DNA from: Tetranychus cinnabarinus
Taxonomy: Eukaryota > Arthropoda > Arachnida > Trombidiformes > Tetranychidae
Assembly (NCBI GenBank): GCA_022266195.1
Contig: WHVY01000005.1
Span: forward strand, 3,968,001 to 4,032,000
Length of the DNA: 64,000 nucleotides
Reading direction: 5' to 3'
Part shown: piece by piece, positions 1 to 12,155 of the stretch
Position numbering within the stretch: the stretch's first letter is position 1
Layout: each line of letters begins with the position of its first letter
Position numbers and translations under genes: made by a program
Notes under the pieces: model-generated
Told to the model about the DNA's origin: nothing
Database searches by the model: none
Seen by the model: only the letters and a program-made list of their open reading frames with translations

Positions 1-1751
1 AACAGTACAAACAGTAGAGTCAAACTTTTTTCATCTTTTCTAAAGCTTCTTACATCAACACCTACTCAAAGCCAAGTTGTATTGAGAGGCAAACAAAAAA
101 TCATCTGACAAATTAATGGGGATGGATAGAGCAATGATTATGATGATGCTGAACATCATGATGATAGGGATGAGAAAAAGTAAAAAACAAAATGAGGTAA
201 ATGATTGTTTAGGTTAACAAGTACAAAAGACTCTTTTTTTTACTCTTGTTGCTGTGAGTAAACTCGATGAAAACAGAAAAGGAAGAAAAAAAAACGAAGA
301 ATGAAAAAATAAGGGAAAAAAATCTCTCGAGAAAAGTACGATTGATGCATTATTTTGCCATCAAGGTGACAAGCTTGAGTGAACTTTGCAAGGCTGAAGG
401 GAAATGCCATTTTCTATCCATGAATCGAGTTTTCCATTTTGGATTCAAAGAGTTTTTGCATCGTTTTGATTATCTGTTTTGTATTATCATTTTCATCTTC
501 ATCTTCCTTCTTTCATCTTTTATTCAAAGCAAAGGTGAGAAAGAGAAAGAGAGAAAGAAAAAAAACTTAATTTATTTTACCATTTCAGAACTTTACTGGA
601 TAACATTTATTCAAGACTGTTTCAAGCATTAATTTAATCCAGCCCGAGTATTAACACTTTGACACCAAAAACTAATCTGATCAACGAATAAATCAATTTT
701 CCAATCTATTCGAATAGAGCGTGAATAAAATTTCGTTGATAAAAATTGACTTTCCACTATTAAGTTGAAACTAAATGAAAACAAACTCGAACCTGTCTGG
801 CTTCAATATTGATTGAATATTGTGCTTGAAACGATAGAGATTCAGACATAAGCTCATGTAAAAGGAATGGAGTAAAATGTGAAAAATGGTCTCAAGAGGC
901 TAATCTTATTAAAGAATGGAGGAAAAAAATGTTGAACGAAAATTGTTCCATTCTGTATATTATGCTGGCAAAGTTTACAAAATGATACAAAAAAATAAAG
1001 AGAAATGTCGCTATAAAATTGCTAAACTTTCATCTTAATCAACTCGATTGAATAGTAAATTTCAATGTTTAGTTGAATACATTTTGTCGATAAATAATTG
1101 CGCCATCAATAACGATTTAGTGTATCATTATTTGTAAACAATGGAAATAACAGTTTAACCTGTAAACAGTTTCAAGGCAATTCCAAGCTTTTAAGAAAGC
1201 GAAATGAAAAAAGAAACCAAGTTTTACCTTACAGCAAAGGTTAGTGTCTCAATTCAAAAATGATCATCTAAACGCTCCCTAAGGCAATTTTATCCATACT
1301 TTCTTTGCTCGAAATTTTTCCTGCACTTTCTTTTATTTGCACACTTTTTTGTCTCAATCGTCCATTGTCATCATGCTTAAATTGTGAAATGACACTGGAA
1401 AACTTCGACTCAGAATGTTTTCTTCACGACTATTTCCACAGCTATGAAAAATGAAAAGCAAAATACAGTTCGATCGAATTGTATGCTCGATCATAATAAG
1501 CATGAAAAGCTAAGGTATGCAGGGTAACGTTTGTGAATTATTTTTCAGATTGAATTGCGTCAGTTAGACTAGACTCACAGGCACCATTTAACTATTAAAT
1601 AAACGCACACTTCTCAAGCACATGTTTTGCAAAAATAAACCAATTTTGCGAGCGAATCGGCGAGTAATGGCCTTAAAAGGACAAAATCGTCAAAATCTCG
1701 TTTTGCCTTATCTGATATATTTCAAACTTCAACCTAATATAACCTTATATA
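1..1751. other. Non-coding AT-rich stretch, no gene recognised
   Basis: I see only AT-rich sequence with short chance open frames, the longest being at 267-632 and rich in Lys/Glu then Phe/Ile, with no recognisable domain. It is probably downstream intron or flank of the minus-strand Side-like gene A, whose last recognised exon is at 14411. Confidence 0.5.
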
Positions 1752-2302
1752 TTAGGGTGTCAAATAAGTTTTGCGGTTGGGTATGAAGTTTAGCTTAGAA
1801 TCGACTGAAATTTCATCTAATCAAATTATGGACTCGTAGTATTAAAATATCGTTTTACTTTTTTAAATTGAATAATTGATGTCGTTTTAGTGAGCGTCCG
1901 AAAATTTATAGCGAAAAAATCGACAAAATTGATTTTGACCTCCGTTCCTGAATAGACCTAGTCTTCTTTGAATGAATTTTCTAAAAATTAAGATAGATTG
2001 GGGTTCATAGAGATGAGATCAGGTACTTAGGTTAGGTTTGCAAGTATTGAGAATCTGAGGTTAAAAATTTTGTGACGCGTCGCTAGAAAATTTGATGAAA
2101 AAAGCTGGTGAAAAAAAAATTTTGGTCGATTTTTGTACCCTTTAAAAAGCTGTAAAAATGCAATAATTTTGTGAATATTTGCCCGAATTCGATTTTTTTG
2201 TTTTATACTGATTAATTAAGGCTAAGTTATGTTTTAGCCAAAAAAGATCTTAATCAAATCTTTTTTTTCATAGTGAACCGCAAAATATATTTGACACCCT
2301 GA
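1752..2302. mobile_element. MITE-like element with TIRs and TA flanks
   Basis: The ends form terminal inverted repeats. The left end reads TTAGGGTGTCAAATA and the right end, reverse complemented, reads TCAGGGTGTCAAATA, each followed a few bases on by TTTTGCGGTT. TA dinucleotides flank both ends (1750-1751 and 2303-2304), as expected for a Tc1/mariner-type target duplication. The roughly 551-bp interior has no open frame of note, so it is non-autonomous. Confidence 0.7.
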
Positions 2303-2609
2303 TACAACCTTTGGTAGATTGATTGTTAGAATCAGCTCGATTGGCCTTCGATTTGAAAAAGATTATTGCGAAAGAAGAGATTGGCATTCCATTCAAAGCA
2401 GCATAATGCCCTTCTGATCTTTTTATTTCAGGCTAATCTTTTTCGTTATTCTAAATCGATGTCGTGTAGAAAAGTTAATTATGAATTCAAATCAGCCATG
2501 TTTGTCTGTCTGTCTGTTTATCTCTTCTCATAACGAGTGTAGCATTTGAAATTCGACATTCAAATATAAAAGTTTTACCCATAGAACTAGCATTGTAGGT
2601 ATTCCTACC

Positions 2610-2642
2610 AAAACCTACAATAACTCGGTTATTGTAGGTTTT
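2610..2642. repeat. Perfect 15-bp hairpin with 3-nt loop
   Basis: AAAACCTACAATAAC is followed by the loop TCG and the exact reverse complement GTTATTGTAGGTTTT, then a run of T. Part of the motif also lies just upstream (cattgtaggt at 2591-2600). It may be the core of a very small foldback element; nothing shows that it is transcribed. Confidence 0.6.
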
Positions 2643-2800
2643 TTTAATACGGGTAAATTAAGTAATCATCGAGGTTGCGAGAAAAAGGTGGGCAATGTTG
2701 ATCTTAGACTTGCAATCTAAGACTCGACGCAGAAACTTATTGTCGATAATTTCTTTCTTTTTTTATCTTTTCTCTCCTTTCACAAGGATATGCGTAAACA

Positions 2801-2856
2801 CATTATCCCGATATATTCCTCCAAACAAAAAACCCATTATCCTGATATATTCCTCT
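2801..2856. repeat. Short direct repeat, 22-bp unit
   Basis: CATTATCCCGATATATTCCT at 2801 recurs at 2835 as CATTATCCTGATATATTCCT. A shorter relative (CATTATCCAGATATA) is at 3012. The 34-bp period and partial third copy suggest decayed repeat sequence rather than a functional site. Confidence 0.5.
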
Positions 2857-3377
2857 TAAACAACCTGCCAAATCACTCAAGGATCTAACGCTACGGAAAC
2901 GGCGCGTGTTGATATTTGTTTTAAGCACAGCTGTTGGTGGTAAAAAAGATCATTTTACAAAAGTAACGATTCGCAAAAGACAGAATGTAAAATCGGAAAT
3001 ATGAAAAATCCCATTATCCAGATATACAGTTCATTTCAGCTAATTTTACCGCTGTTAGACGCTTAGTACTCGGCTATTATTACTTATGAATGTCAATAAA
3101 AGTTTTCGGCAAATTTCAAAAATAATATTGATTTGCTTTTTTCAAGGTGATTACGCGGAAATTGGCCTAACGATATTAAAGGAAAAACTAAGTTAGAATA
3201 ATAACAAGGTTAAAATCGTTCTGGTGAAGTTTCGTCATTGTGACATGAGGTTTTTTATTTACCATCCATAAATCATGTGTTGAAACATTGCGAGTTGTCA
3301 AGCGAGCCTGGAATCAAAGATATTTGAAAGTCGCGCTAGGAGCTTCCAGGCATATTTACAAATTTTTAAGGGTCTTA

Positions 3378-3784
3378 CAAGGGAAGTATCCCAAGTGGTA
3401 CGCTCTTTTTCGATTTTTTTCGGGTTTATACTGTAGAGGATCGAAAATTATTAGACACGTATTTTGGCTTTTTTTTCGCCGGTGCGCGGTTCGTGATGTA
3501 GAGCCATTTCAAGTCGCGACAGTCAATTCAATGTAAAGCGTATGAAAGTAGCTGTAAAATTTATTTTGACAAGCAAGAAAACATTTTATTTATTAAAATG
3601 AAATTTAGAGTTACTTCCATACGCTTTACATTGAATTGACTGTCGCGACTTAAAATGGCTCTACATCACGAACCGCGCACCGGCGAAAAAAAAGCCAAAA
3701 TACGTGTCTAATAATTTTCGATCCTCTACAATATAAACCCAAAAAAAATCGAAAAAGAGCGTACCACTTGGGATACTTCCCTTG
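3378..3784. mobile_element. Foldback MITE, 407 bp, flanked by TTA
   Basis: The element is almost entirely one palindrome. The left arm, from CAAGGGAAGTATCCC at 3378, runs to about 3550 and is repeated in reverse from about 3611 to 3784 with few mismatches, leaving a loop of roughly 60 bp. Both ends abut TTA (3375-3377 and 3785-3787), consistent with a 3-bp target duplication. That size is used by PIF/Harbinger elements, but the superfamily is inferred from duplication length alone. The open frames on both strands here are by-products of the palindrome. Confidence 0.75.
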
Positions 3785-3787
3785 TTA

Positions 3788-4039
3788 GACTCGTTAACAT
3801 ACCAGCGCAAAAGGCTACGAGTGGTGCGAACAGAGGAAACCATCGAAAATGTTCGCAATATTGCGAAAAAGGCATCTCAAGATAACTTGTCTCTTTCCAC
3901 AGCACGAATTGCAAGTTTGGGTGGTATGTTTTACACAACAGAATGTAGGATCTTGAGACAAGACCTCAATCTGAAACGAGTTCAAGTACTAAATTACAAA
4001 CTTGTGACGTGGAGACTTTCCCACAAACTACCAAAATAA
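3788..4039 (+). pseudogene. Decayed mariner-like transposase, helix-turn-helix part
   Basis: The frame reads RVVRTEETIENVRNIAKK, then RIASLGG and RILRQDLNLKRVQ. This has the layout of the second helix-turn-helix of arthropod mariner-like transposases (a basic 'RT..T...VR' start, a central helix and a closing 'RIL..DL.L'). No DDE catalytic part follows: the frame ends at 4039 and the next kilobase shows no continuation. The foldback MITE at 3378-3784 sits directly upstream. A relic is likely, the exact family uncertain. Confidence 0.45.
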
Positions 4040-7000
4040 TAATTTCATGTTCATATGAACTATCGAACACCAAATTCATTTACATCATGTTAGAACTAGC
4101 AAATAATCAAAGCAATGAGTGTTCTCCAACCGAAAAAGTCAACAAAAAATTATTCAATAGAGAAGGAATTTCCAGCAGTCAGAATTCCAACTTTGCAAAT
4201 TTCAGTACACTCAAAAGACATGAGCTTCCCTAAATTTAACCGCTTGAATGCAGTGTGAAATCAAGAATACACAATTCAAGTGGAAAAATGTTTTATTGGC
4301 ATCAAAAGATGAAACTTAAGACACTGGCAGCAGAAATAACTTGTCAATTGCAAGTCTTGAGCCTTAGCAACAATTCTACTAAATGCAAAACATTTTCTTC
4401 CATTCAATATTTTTTTCAGAACATAAACAAATTAGCTTCAAACATAACAATTTTCGCCTAAATACAACAGCAAATTGCTCTAAATAACTTTATATCTAAC
4501 TTTTTACTTTTTTCAATTTTCATTTTGATCCCTGAATCCATGATTAATACAAGAAAATAACTTTGCCTTTTCGAAGCAAATTTTCCGAGATTTACTCCAA
4601 AGTTGAAAATAGAGTGAAACAAAATGTTCAACTTTTTACTTTCCAAGTAAATCTAGGTTCAAGTTGGCCAAGTTGAACATTTTTCAATGAACCAACTTTG
4701 GCCAACTTTTTTCATCTATTTTTTACTCGCCTTTTTAATGTTGACAATTTGCAACATTTTTACTTGACTTTTATCCATCATTAATACTCTTTGGCAGTGC
4801 AATTAAGATACCTTAAGGAATAGCTTATGTTGGCTCAAGATTGTTTATCACTTAAGTAAAAACACTTTTCTGGTTAAACTAATATGTTTCTATTTATCAA
4901 CTCTTTACTTCTAATATTATTGTTCAACCTGCTTCTATTACCTTGTTACTTTATTAATGAACAATCATCAACTATCACTTATGGTCAAGCCAACAAGTCT
5001 GAATTGCTTTTTATTTTTCCCTTTTCCCTTCGCCTTTACTCAGTTTCAGGTTAAACGGTTGTGCTGTTTAACATCAACATTATCATTGAGCTATTATTTT
5101 GCTTGTTTTTTGCTTCTCCTTTGTATTATTAATTTATTACTCCATGTTCATCAATTCTGTATTAAGATGGAAATGTTGAAAGGAGAGAAAAAGGAAAAGA
5201 AAAGAGAAGAGAAGAGAAGAAAAAAAAATGTTTCCAATTTTTGAATCATTCATGTTGATGTGAATCTGTTGTGTTCAATGTTTACCTTTTATTTTCATTA
5301 TTAAACGTTGCTCATTAATCACCTTTTGATGACAAAAACTTGTAAACAAATTCAATGTAATAAATATCATTTTGTGCAAGTGTAAATGTTATCATGATGA
5401 AAGTAGCAAAGAGGAAAGCTTGGTGAGACAAGAGGATGATCATGATGATGAAGGAAGATAGTCGCTGCTTCTTTTTTTATGTGAACAGCAAAAACAAGTT
5501 CATTAATGAATTGAATGCATCATTAGATAGAAAGAGTAATTATTTTTGTGGAAAAAAGCAGTTTTCCAAAGTTTCGAGTTTTTCGAGCCATTTAAACAAC
5601 GGATTATCTATCACAAGGCAACTTCATTTCTGTGTTGCCAAAAACTAGTTCATCAAGAGATTGTATCAATTTAACAATTTAGACATTATTTCTAATCAAC
5701 TCAAGCCTTTAGTCCTGAATAATTAAACATCGAAATGTAATGACTCTTGATTCAAGCAAAGCCAAAAACAGCCTCGAAATGTTTCGAATCTGAAATTTTC
5801 TTAAGCGAGAAGAAATTGCAAATTTGCCTTTTCCACAAGAAATGCTCACTTTCATGGTTGATCAGGAAATGACGAAAATTTCACATAATCACGAAAGCTC
5901 AATGAGTTGATTTCGGATAAGGATTAAGTGAAAAACATTTTCTTTCGAGTTACAAGTTGAGACTCTGTGGGCTCGTAGGACAAGAAATTGAGTGATGATA
6001 ACTCAATGAAAGGTCGGAATTTAATTTTCATCATTTTCTTTTGAACCATCAGTTGAATGAGAAAATATTTCAACTGGTTCAGCTAATCGAATGATTAATT
6101 AGACTGAATAATCAGCTTATCTGTGTGAAGTAATCTTCTTCATTGCGGATGAAACTAACTCTTACTGTGAGAAAGGTGAAAAAAACATGCAAATTCTCTT
6201 TGAATAATGATTGAATTATCAACCTGAAATCAAATTTTTTGCCTTTCCTTTCAAGTAATAAATTATACCAGTTTGAAGGTTTTTTTTCACCCGATTCTGT
6301 TCATTTAAAGGTATTGTTATTATTTCGATTCTGAACACTTTTAGAGTTTTTTACAACAAGGAAAGAGTGAGGAGAAAAAATAATGAAAAAAGTGAATCTC
6401 AAATAAAGAGAAATGAACTTGGCTTTTCCAAACTTCACCATCATCTAATGTAAATTCAACGACTTTAAAAGCTTTTCCATGAAAGAATAATGTTGACAAA
6501 AATTTGACACCAAACCATTTTTTGTTTACCTTATTGACAAATAAAAGTAAAAGTAAACAGTCAAAGAATGAATCACAGAATTGTGATTGATAGTGTAAAG
6601 GTATAGTTGACTAAATCTTAATTAAGAGCCTTTTCTCTTTCAATTTCACCTTTTCACCAGAACCAGTATCAATAACTGAATCAAATAATTCACTTACTTT
6701 TCAACTTATCAACATTTACCTTTAACATTTACTTTTATGGCAGCATTTTGATGTGAAAATGTTTCAAGCTCAAAATAATTTGAATACTTTTCATTTCATT
6801 CATTTTGAGTGAAACAGTCTAAATAGCCTTAATGTTTAACCTGCTAATTTGGGTTCCTTTTCATATTTTATTTATAATTTGGTTTATTATAACACCTTTC
6901 ATTTTCAGTTTAAATTGAACTGACCAAATAATGTAAATTTTATTCATTCTTGTTGATATTTTTTGACAAGCTTGACTCATTTGCTCAGTAAACTCGTAAA

Positions 7001-7134
7001 TAGTTGAATAATTGATACACCTTTGGCAATGCTTATCATCTGATCATTCTTTACTCAACGTTAAACACGTCAGAATGAAGACTAATTTCGTATCAAACTA
7101 ATCTAGTAAAGTGGTAATTGCTGCTGTTACAAGG
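4040..7134. other. Non-coding stretch
   Basis: AT-rich, low-complexity sequence with A-rich and T-rich tracts and no recognised exon, RNA gene or transposase. The only structure I note is the inverted repeat at 4661-4708. Confidence 0.45.
4661..4708. repeat. Short inverted repeat (AAGTTGGCCAA)
   Basis: AAGTTGGCCAAGTTG at 4661 faces AACTTTGGCCAACTT at 4694-4708, forming an imperfect stem of about 14 bp around an 18-bp spacer. No further context explains it. Confidence 0.4.
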
Positions 7135-7173
7135 AATCGATTGACTCGCTATGAATATCAGAGTCAATCGATT
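7135..7173. repeat. Perfect 13-bp hairpin
   Basis: AATCGATTGACTC (7135-7147) and its exact complement GAGTCAATCGATT (7161-7173) enclose a 13-nt loop. It lies about 80 bp upstream of a degraded copy of the foldback MITE family and may be a separate miniature element. Confidence 0.5.
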
Positions 7174-7254
7174 TACGTACATGTTTAGCCTTAACTTGAT
7201 TGACACGAAGAAAAAGATGACACTGTAGAAACGCAGGGCGAGAAAGAACAGATG

Positions 7255-7625
7255 CTCAAAAATTTGAAAATCTTCTGCGATTGGTTAGTGTTTGTAACAT
7301 ATTCATAACTCATGCTGACCAAAGGATATGATGTTGAAGGATATTTGCTCACGTTTAGTTAATCAAAAGGTTTTGAGAAAAATTCGGTTATCTTTCCAAT
7401 GGTAAGAGTTATGACCAACATTAACCGATCTGAAAATTTTGAAGCTCTCAGAAAATGACCTTCAAATGTCAGTTAGAGGTCAAATAAAGGATTGACTTTG
7501 AATAACCTTGAGCGTTCGAACTTATGGTTCTTCATTCTGTAGAAGCTCATGGTTCAAGTCTGAGGTCTGTAGCATCAACCGATCGTCAGTTTTGACTGCA
7601 AACAGGCGTAAAATGAATTTCGTCG
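7255..7625. mobile_element. Partial copy of the long foldback MITE family
   Basis: The right part (about 7430-7625) closely matches the right arms of the copies ending at 11390 and 26366. Shared blocks are AGAGGTCAAATAAAG, TGAATAACCTTGAGCGTTCG, TTCAAGTCTGAGGTCTGTAG and the terminal GCAAACAGGCGTAAA. The left arm is missing or too degraded to follow, although a centre-like block with CATATTCATAACTCATG is present near 7300. It is a truncated non-autonomous copy. Confidence 0.65.
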
Positions 7626-10600
7626 CATTTTGGCTAATCAGCTAAAATGTATAGTCTTCAACAAGTTTTGTTCTCAACTTTTACGGTTAAAATTTCGCTA
7701 CTCAGGCCTTGAATTGAAGATAATAAAAGTCAATAATATCCACATATCACTGCTTTCGATTACTTTAAATCCTGAGTGAAAACAGTCAAAGGAAACAGTG
7801 AAATAAAGTTGTTATAAAATGTTCGCCTACTTACATCATGAAATGTGACAAAAAAATCAACATTTCATGCACTTAAATCATGAAAGTTTGAAAAGCGTTA
7901 TTACACTCACCTAAACTAAATGTTTGTTTATTAATGCTTTTCTCACAAATAATTTTAAACACTGTAAAGTTCAATATTCACTGTAAGCAGCCAAAATGTG
8001 TTCAACTCTAGCAAGCAAAAGGAGGAATGACTCGAGATTTATTAAATAAGCTTTTATCACTAACTTCAATATTAAAATTGAGACAAAAAGTGTGAATTCC
8101 TAGAAAGGTAAAAAAACTAAATCTTATGCTTACAACGTTTCTCCATCAACAGCTTTACAATATTTACAGTTGCATCAGTTGTCTTTACCCTAACATCATC
8201 ATCTCGTCTGATTCACTCATCAAGTTGAGATGAAAAAAAACATCAACAAGAAACGAGTAAAAAAAATAAAACTAAACTCATCAAAAGAGCAAGAATTTGT
8301 TTTCCTGTTAATGAAATACAGCAAAAGCAACTCTTATCCAAGCCATAGACTACAACTTTTCACAAAGTGTTTGATTATGTTTTGTTGTGGAAAAGCGTAA
8401 AAGGAAAAGAAAAAAACTTTGTTTACTTGTTCGATTAAAGGTTTAACCTAATCTTGGCCCAAGGCTGTTTCACCCTCTCCAGCATGGAATAAATTTTTCA
8501 ACAAAAATATCAAACATGGGATCAACTCAACACGGCGAGTTACGTGTCTGGTCAATCTCAAAGTCCATTCAATTTTCGTCGAAACTCAATGTTCGAAAAA
8601 AAAGTCGATTCAAGTTATTCTTGGCCCAATCGAGACTCTAGAGTTTATCAGGTAACACACGCTTTACCTGTTAAACTGTTATTCAATTATGAACCAGTGT
8701 TTGCTTAGAGAAAACCAAAAAGACTAGTTTAAACGAGTTTTTAATGGAAGGCAAAATATTTGCTTAATAACAACTCGAGATTGGAAAGTTGAATAACAAT
8801 TATTGGTTATTAACTCGTCTTAATCAGGTCAATAAAGAGCGAGTTTGATGGAGGGAAAGAAATGAAAACAAAGTGTAATAAGCAATTATGCAAATGAAGG
8901 GTAAACATGATAAAAGTGAATATATTTGGAAATGCTTTTTGTTTTGCTTCGCTAATTGATGATCAAAGTTATACTTTAATAGGTAAAGTAAACATGTTTT
9001 TTTTACTCTTTTTGTTGTTCTTGTTCAAAGATTTTAGATTGATTGGGTTAACAGGGAAGGAAAAGAGTGCAAATTTCGGAAGTAGAACCAAAAGAATGAA
9101 AAGTTTGAAAAAAAACTTCATTTCATGTTGTGATTCATCTCTTGGGTTTCCTGGTTTTATTGGAAACTTTTGGGTTAACTTAAGAATAAAAATGACGATG
9201 AAAATGATTCTATATTAAAGATCCTTTTTTTATTAAAAAACCTCAACTTTGCATCTTGTATTTCAGTCCATTTGTTTGTTACATCTTTCCCTTCATCTTC
9301 ATTGCTTTTCTGATTTCGCCTCATTCTGTTGGAAAGAATGAGAGAAAAAAGCACATTTCATGAGAAAAGTATCATGAATAGGGAAGAGAGAATAAAATGG
9401 TTTTCTCTTTTTTTTCTTTCTCTTTTTACTTTTGTTGTCTGATGAATGACCATGGACGATTATTCATCAAATGTTGAATGATAAATCACAAAATCTCAAG
9501 AACTTTTATCTCTGTTTGAAGCAACATAAAGAAAACATGCAAAGTTAAAGAATATCATGGAAAATGAAACAAAATTATCGTTGGAAATTCAATGTTTCCA
9601 AATCAACTTGGCTAATAAAGGAATGGAAAATGTTTCGAAATTCAATTTCTGAATAAAGTTTCAATCGAAAAGTAAATTAAATTTGAATGGACTGATAGAC
9701 TTGAAGCTCTTGAAGTTCAATTTTGTTCATTCCATTTGGACTCTGTCTGGACATTGAATGAGTTTGATTGGCTGATGAACTCAGTTTAATCGATAGAGAT
9801 TTACTTTGATTCAGATGATGAGAATGAGATTGAAACTAATTTGATTGGGAAAAGAGATGCAAAAGATTGCTCAAAATTCGGCGGAAAAAGTTGAATTGAT
9901 AAAAATTCTGAGGGAATGGATGAAAGATTGAGTCTGATAAGTATCATGATAAATATATATGAACATGGAAAAGAGAATAAAGAGAAACGATAAAATAGAT
10001 TTTCTTTTTTTTTCTCAGTTTCTTTACAAAAATAGTGAAAAAACATTATAACATTAACCTGTGTTGTTAACCTTTTTTTTCAGTCGAGTTTCTCATCTCA
10101 CTACCTTTTGTTCAGTCTTGTTCAAGAACATGATAAATTTTGATGAAAACTTCATTCCATTTTGTAACCTTTTTCACTCTTCTCATTCCTTTCATAGTTC
10201 ACAATGTTTTTGTTATTGTTGCTGCTTTCAAACTATAAAATCATCATCATTTTCATCCTCATCATCTTTTAACAATAATATCTGTGCTATCAAAAGATGT
10301 AAAAGGATAAACATTGTGAAAACTTTTGCTCATTTTTATCTTCTTGTACTTTGGCTACCAACTTTTATTGAACAAAATAAATTCAAGATTCTACAAAATT
10401 TATCAGTCGCACAATAATCTGGAATCATGGATAAGAATTGGAATGATGAACATCTCAATTAACTTGTGAATACAAAAGGAAATATCCAAAGATATCATTC
10501 AGTGAGCATTGCGTGAAAGGGTCTCTGTATTATAAACTATGAGCAAAGGTCTGAATTCAAAATAAATTTAATTGGCTTTAGATAAGAAGCACAAAGAAAA

Positions 10601-10689
10601 CTATTATATTATCACATTCAACACCGTCTTTGGTCAAAAGATTCAGTCATGATTCTCACATAAATTAGATTTATTTTCACGCAATTTTA
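7626..10689. other. Non-coding stretch
   Basis: I see no exon with convincing splice borders. The frames at 8907-9218, 9801-10046 and 10061-10417 are low-complexity Phe/Ser/Lys-rich translations of AT-rich DNA with no known domain. Confidence 0.45.
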
Positions 10690-10850
10690 CTATTATTTAG
10701 TAAGAAAGTCGTGAATCGTCGGGTATCTGCCATTATTATCAAGGCAAATGCGTAATCTCTTATTAAAATTACAAATAACATACGTACGGGTTTGTCTATC
10801 AATTTCCGCAATTTCTTCAATTATAAATTGTTCAAGTTGATTTCAAGTTT
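10690..10850 (-). pseudogene. Possible mariner-like transposase C-terminal relic
   Basis: On the minus strand a frame reads ICNFNKRLRICLDNNGR, resembling the C-terminal 'N...RL..C....G.H' region of several mariner-like transposases. A better relic with the first catalytic Asp lies upstream on the same strand at 11500-11817, with a foldback MITE between them. The two could be halves of one interrupted, decayed element. The match is short and the assignment tentative. Confidence 0.3.
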
Positions 10851-10863
10851 TGGGACATGCCGT

Positions 10864-11390
10864 GCGTTTTTTCATTTTACGCCTGTTTGCAGTCGTGACT
10901 CACGATCGGTTAATGCTACTGATCTCAGACTTGAATCATGAGCTTCTGCAGAATGAGGAACCATAAGTTCGAATGATCAAAATCATTCAAGGTCATTTTG
11001 TTATTTGACCTATAGTCGACTTTTGAAGTTCAATTCGATAGAGTGATTTTTTTCAGATAGTTTGATGTTGTACACAAGTTGAAAACTCACACCGTTAGGA
11101 AGAAAAACAAACTTTTCTCAAAAACACTTGGCCAACTGTACGGTATGAAAACACTCATATCTCCTGACCAACATAAGTTATAACCATGCATCTAACATCA
11201 AACTGTCTAGAAAATTTGCCAATCTGTGAAAAATGACTCTCAAAGGTCAATTAGAGGTCAAATAACGAAATGACCTTGAATGACTTTGAGCGTTCTAACT
11301 GATAATTTTTCAGTCGCGAAAGCTTCTGGTTCAGGGTTGTGGTCTGTCGATCATCAATCGATCGTAAGTTATGACAGAAAACAGGTTATT
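10864..11390. mobile_element. Long foldback MITE, copy 2
   Basis: Both arms of about 230 bp are recognisable. The left starts GCGTTTTTTCATTTTACGCC and contains ACGATCGGTTAATGCTAC, GATCTCAGACTTGAATC and ATTCAAGGTCATTTTG. The right carries the reverse complements (AGAGGTCAAATAACG, GACCTTGAATGACTTTGAGC, CGATCGTAAGTTATGACAG). The element is one large imperfect palindrome without coding capacity. It is the same family as 25852-26366 and 7255-7625 but more diverged between arms than the 25.9-kb copy. The exact end on the right is approximate. Confidence 0.7.
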
Positions 11391-11499
11391 TTTTGATTGA
11401 TGAACTGGGCAACATTTTCTTCAAGAAAAAATGGTTTTATAATTCCAATCACTGATACAGCACACCAAGTATGGACACTGACCGGAGGAGAAGTATTCA

Positions 11500-11817
11500 C
11501 GCTGAACAAGGTCGTCGTGTCTTACACCATCTTCGATTATTTCGGTGGTTCGCCTCTTTTGTCAAACAAAAAATCTTTTCATCTGAGAACCAAATTCTGG
11601 CCGTCTGAAGATTATTTGTAAAAAAAATGAAAACCCCCAATCTTTTATTCTTTGCCGCCGCTGAAAACTTTTCTATCTCAATAGACTTATAAGGGTGATA
11701 TCCACTGGACTTTCTCAACAACCTCCTTATTGCAGCCAACTTATCGACCCAATTCTCGAAACGAAAGACTATCATTTTCTTCGATGGCCTGAAGTATTTG
11801 CTACTTTGTTGACTCAC
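11500..11817 (-). pseudogene. Mariner-like transposase relic with 'FSDEK' catalytic block
   Basis: The minus frame contains ARIWFSDEKIFCL followed by NHRNNRRW. This is the block around the first catalytic aspartate of mariner-type DDE/D transposases ('FSDEK.F......N.QNDR.W'), with the Asp codon at about 11581-11583. Upstream in the same frame, GYHPYKSIEIEKFSAAAKNKRL resembles the linker after the helix-turn-helix. The second Asp and third catalytic residue are absent in frame, so this is a fragment. A foldback MITE adjoins its 3' side. Confidence 0.5.
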
Positions 11818-11890
11818 TTGTTCCAGCCCTTCCTTTTTCTTTCTTTTTTCACTTCCTCTTTCCCATCAATTGCCAAGAACCGGACTTTAT

Positions 11891-11972
11891 ATAACCTGTG
11901 TGGATAAATTATGGGACTTTTTATAATGTATCTGTATGGGTTAAAGTCCCATAATTCATCCACACAGGTTAT
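11891..11972. mobile_element. 82-bp miniature element with 30-bp TIRs
   Basis: ATAACCTGTGTGGATAAATT at the left and its complement at the right (…ATTCATCCACACAGGTTAT) form 30-bp arms with one mismatch, separated by only about 22 bp. The TIR recurs in a second, decayed copy at 50523-50588. It is too small to code for anything and is a tiny non-autonomous element. Confidence 0.65.
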
Positions 11973-12033
11973 TAATACTAAGGCCATTAACTTAAATTAC
12001 TTTAAACTTTTTCAAACAGGGTTGTGTTTGTTA

Positions 12034-12155
12034 CATGTTCATAACTTATTTGGGGAAGAAGATGCGGACTTTTGTATTAATATATACCGTTCAGTGAATG
12101 AATGATTTTCACGAAATAGTTTTTTATCTTTAAAGCAGTATAAGTTATGAACATG
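12034..12155. repeat. 16-bp inverted repeat, possible foldback centre
   Basis: CATGTTCATAACTTAT (12034-12049) is matched by ATAAGTTATGAACATG (12140-12155). The motif resembles the centre of the long foldback MITE family (AGTTATGAACATGTGA near 26152). This may be a deleted family member lacking its outer arms. Confidence 0.4.

Noticed and set aside
267..632. 121-codon open frame
   Set aside because: Low-complexity Lys/Glu and Phe/Ile sequence with no domain, no splice evidence and no homology I recognise.
3288..3536. 82-codon plus-strand frame and its minus-strand mirror at 3661-3858
   Set aside because: Both are mostly translations of the two arms of the palindromic element at 3378-3784. 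The first 30 residues faintly recall a Tc1 C-terminus, but too weakly to claim.
8445..8660. Mixed-composition stretch with a repeated CTTGGCCCAA motif, tested as a possible Ig5 exon
   Set aside because: None of the six frames shows the Cys/Trp/Cys spacing of an Ig domain.
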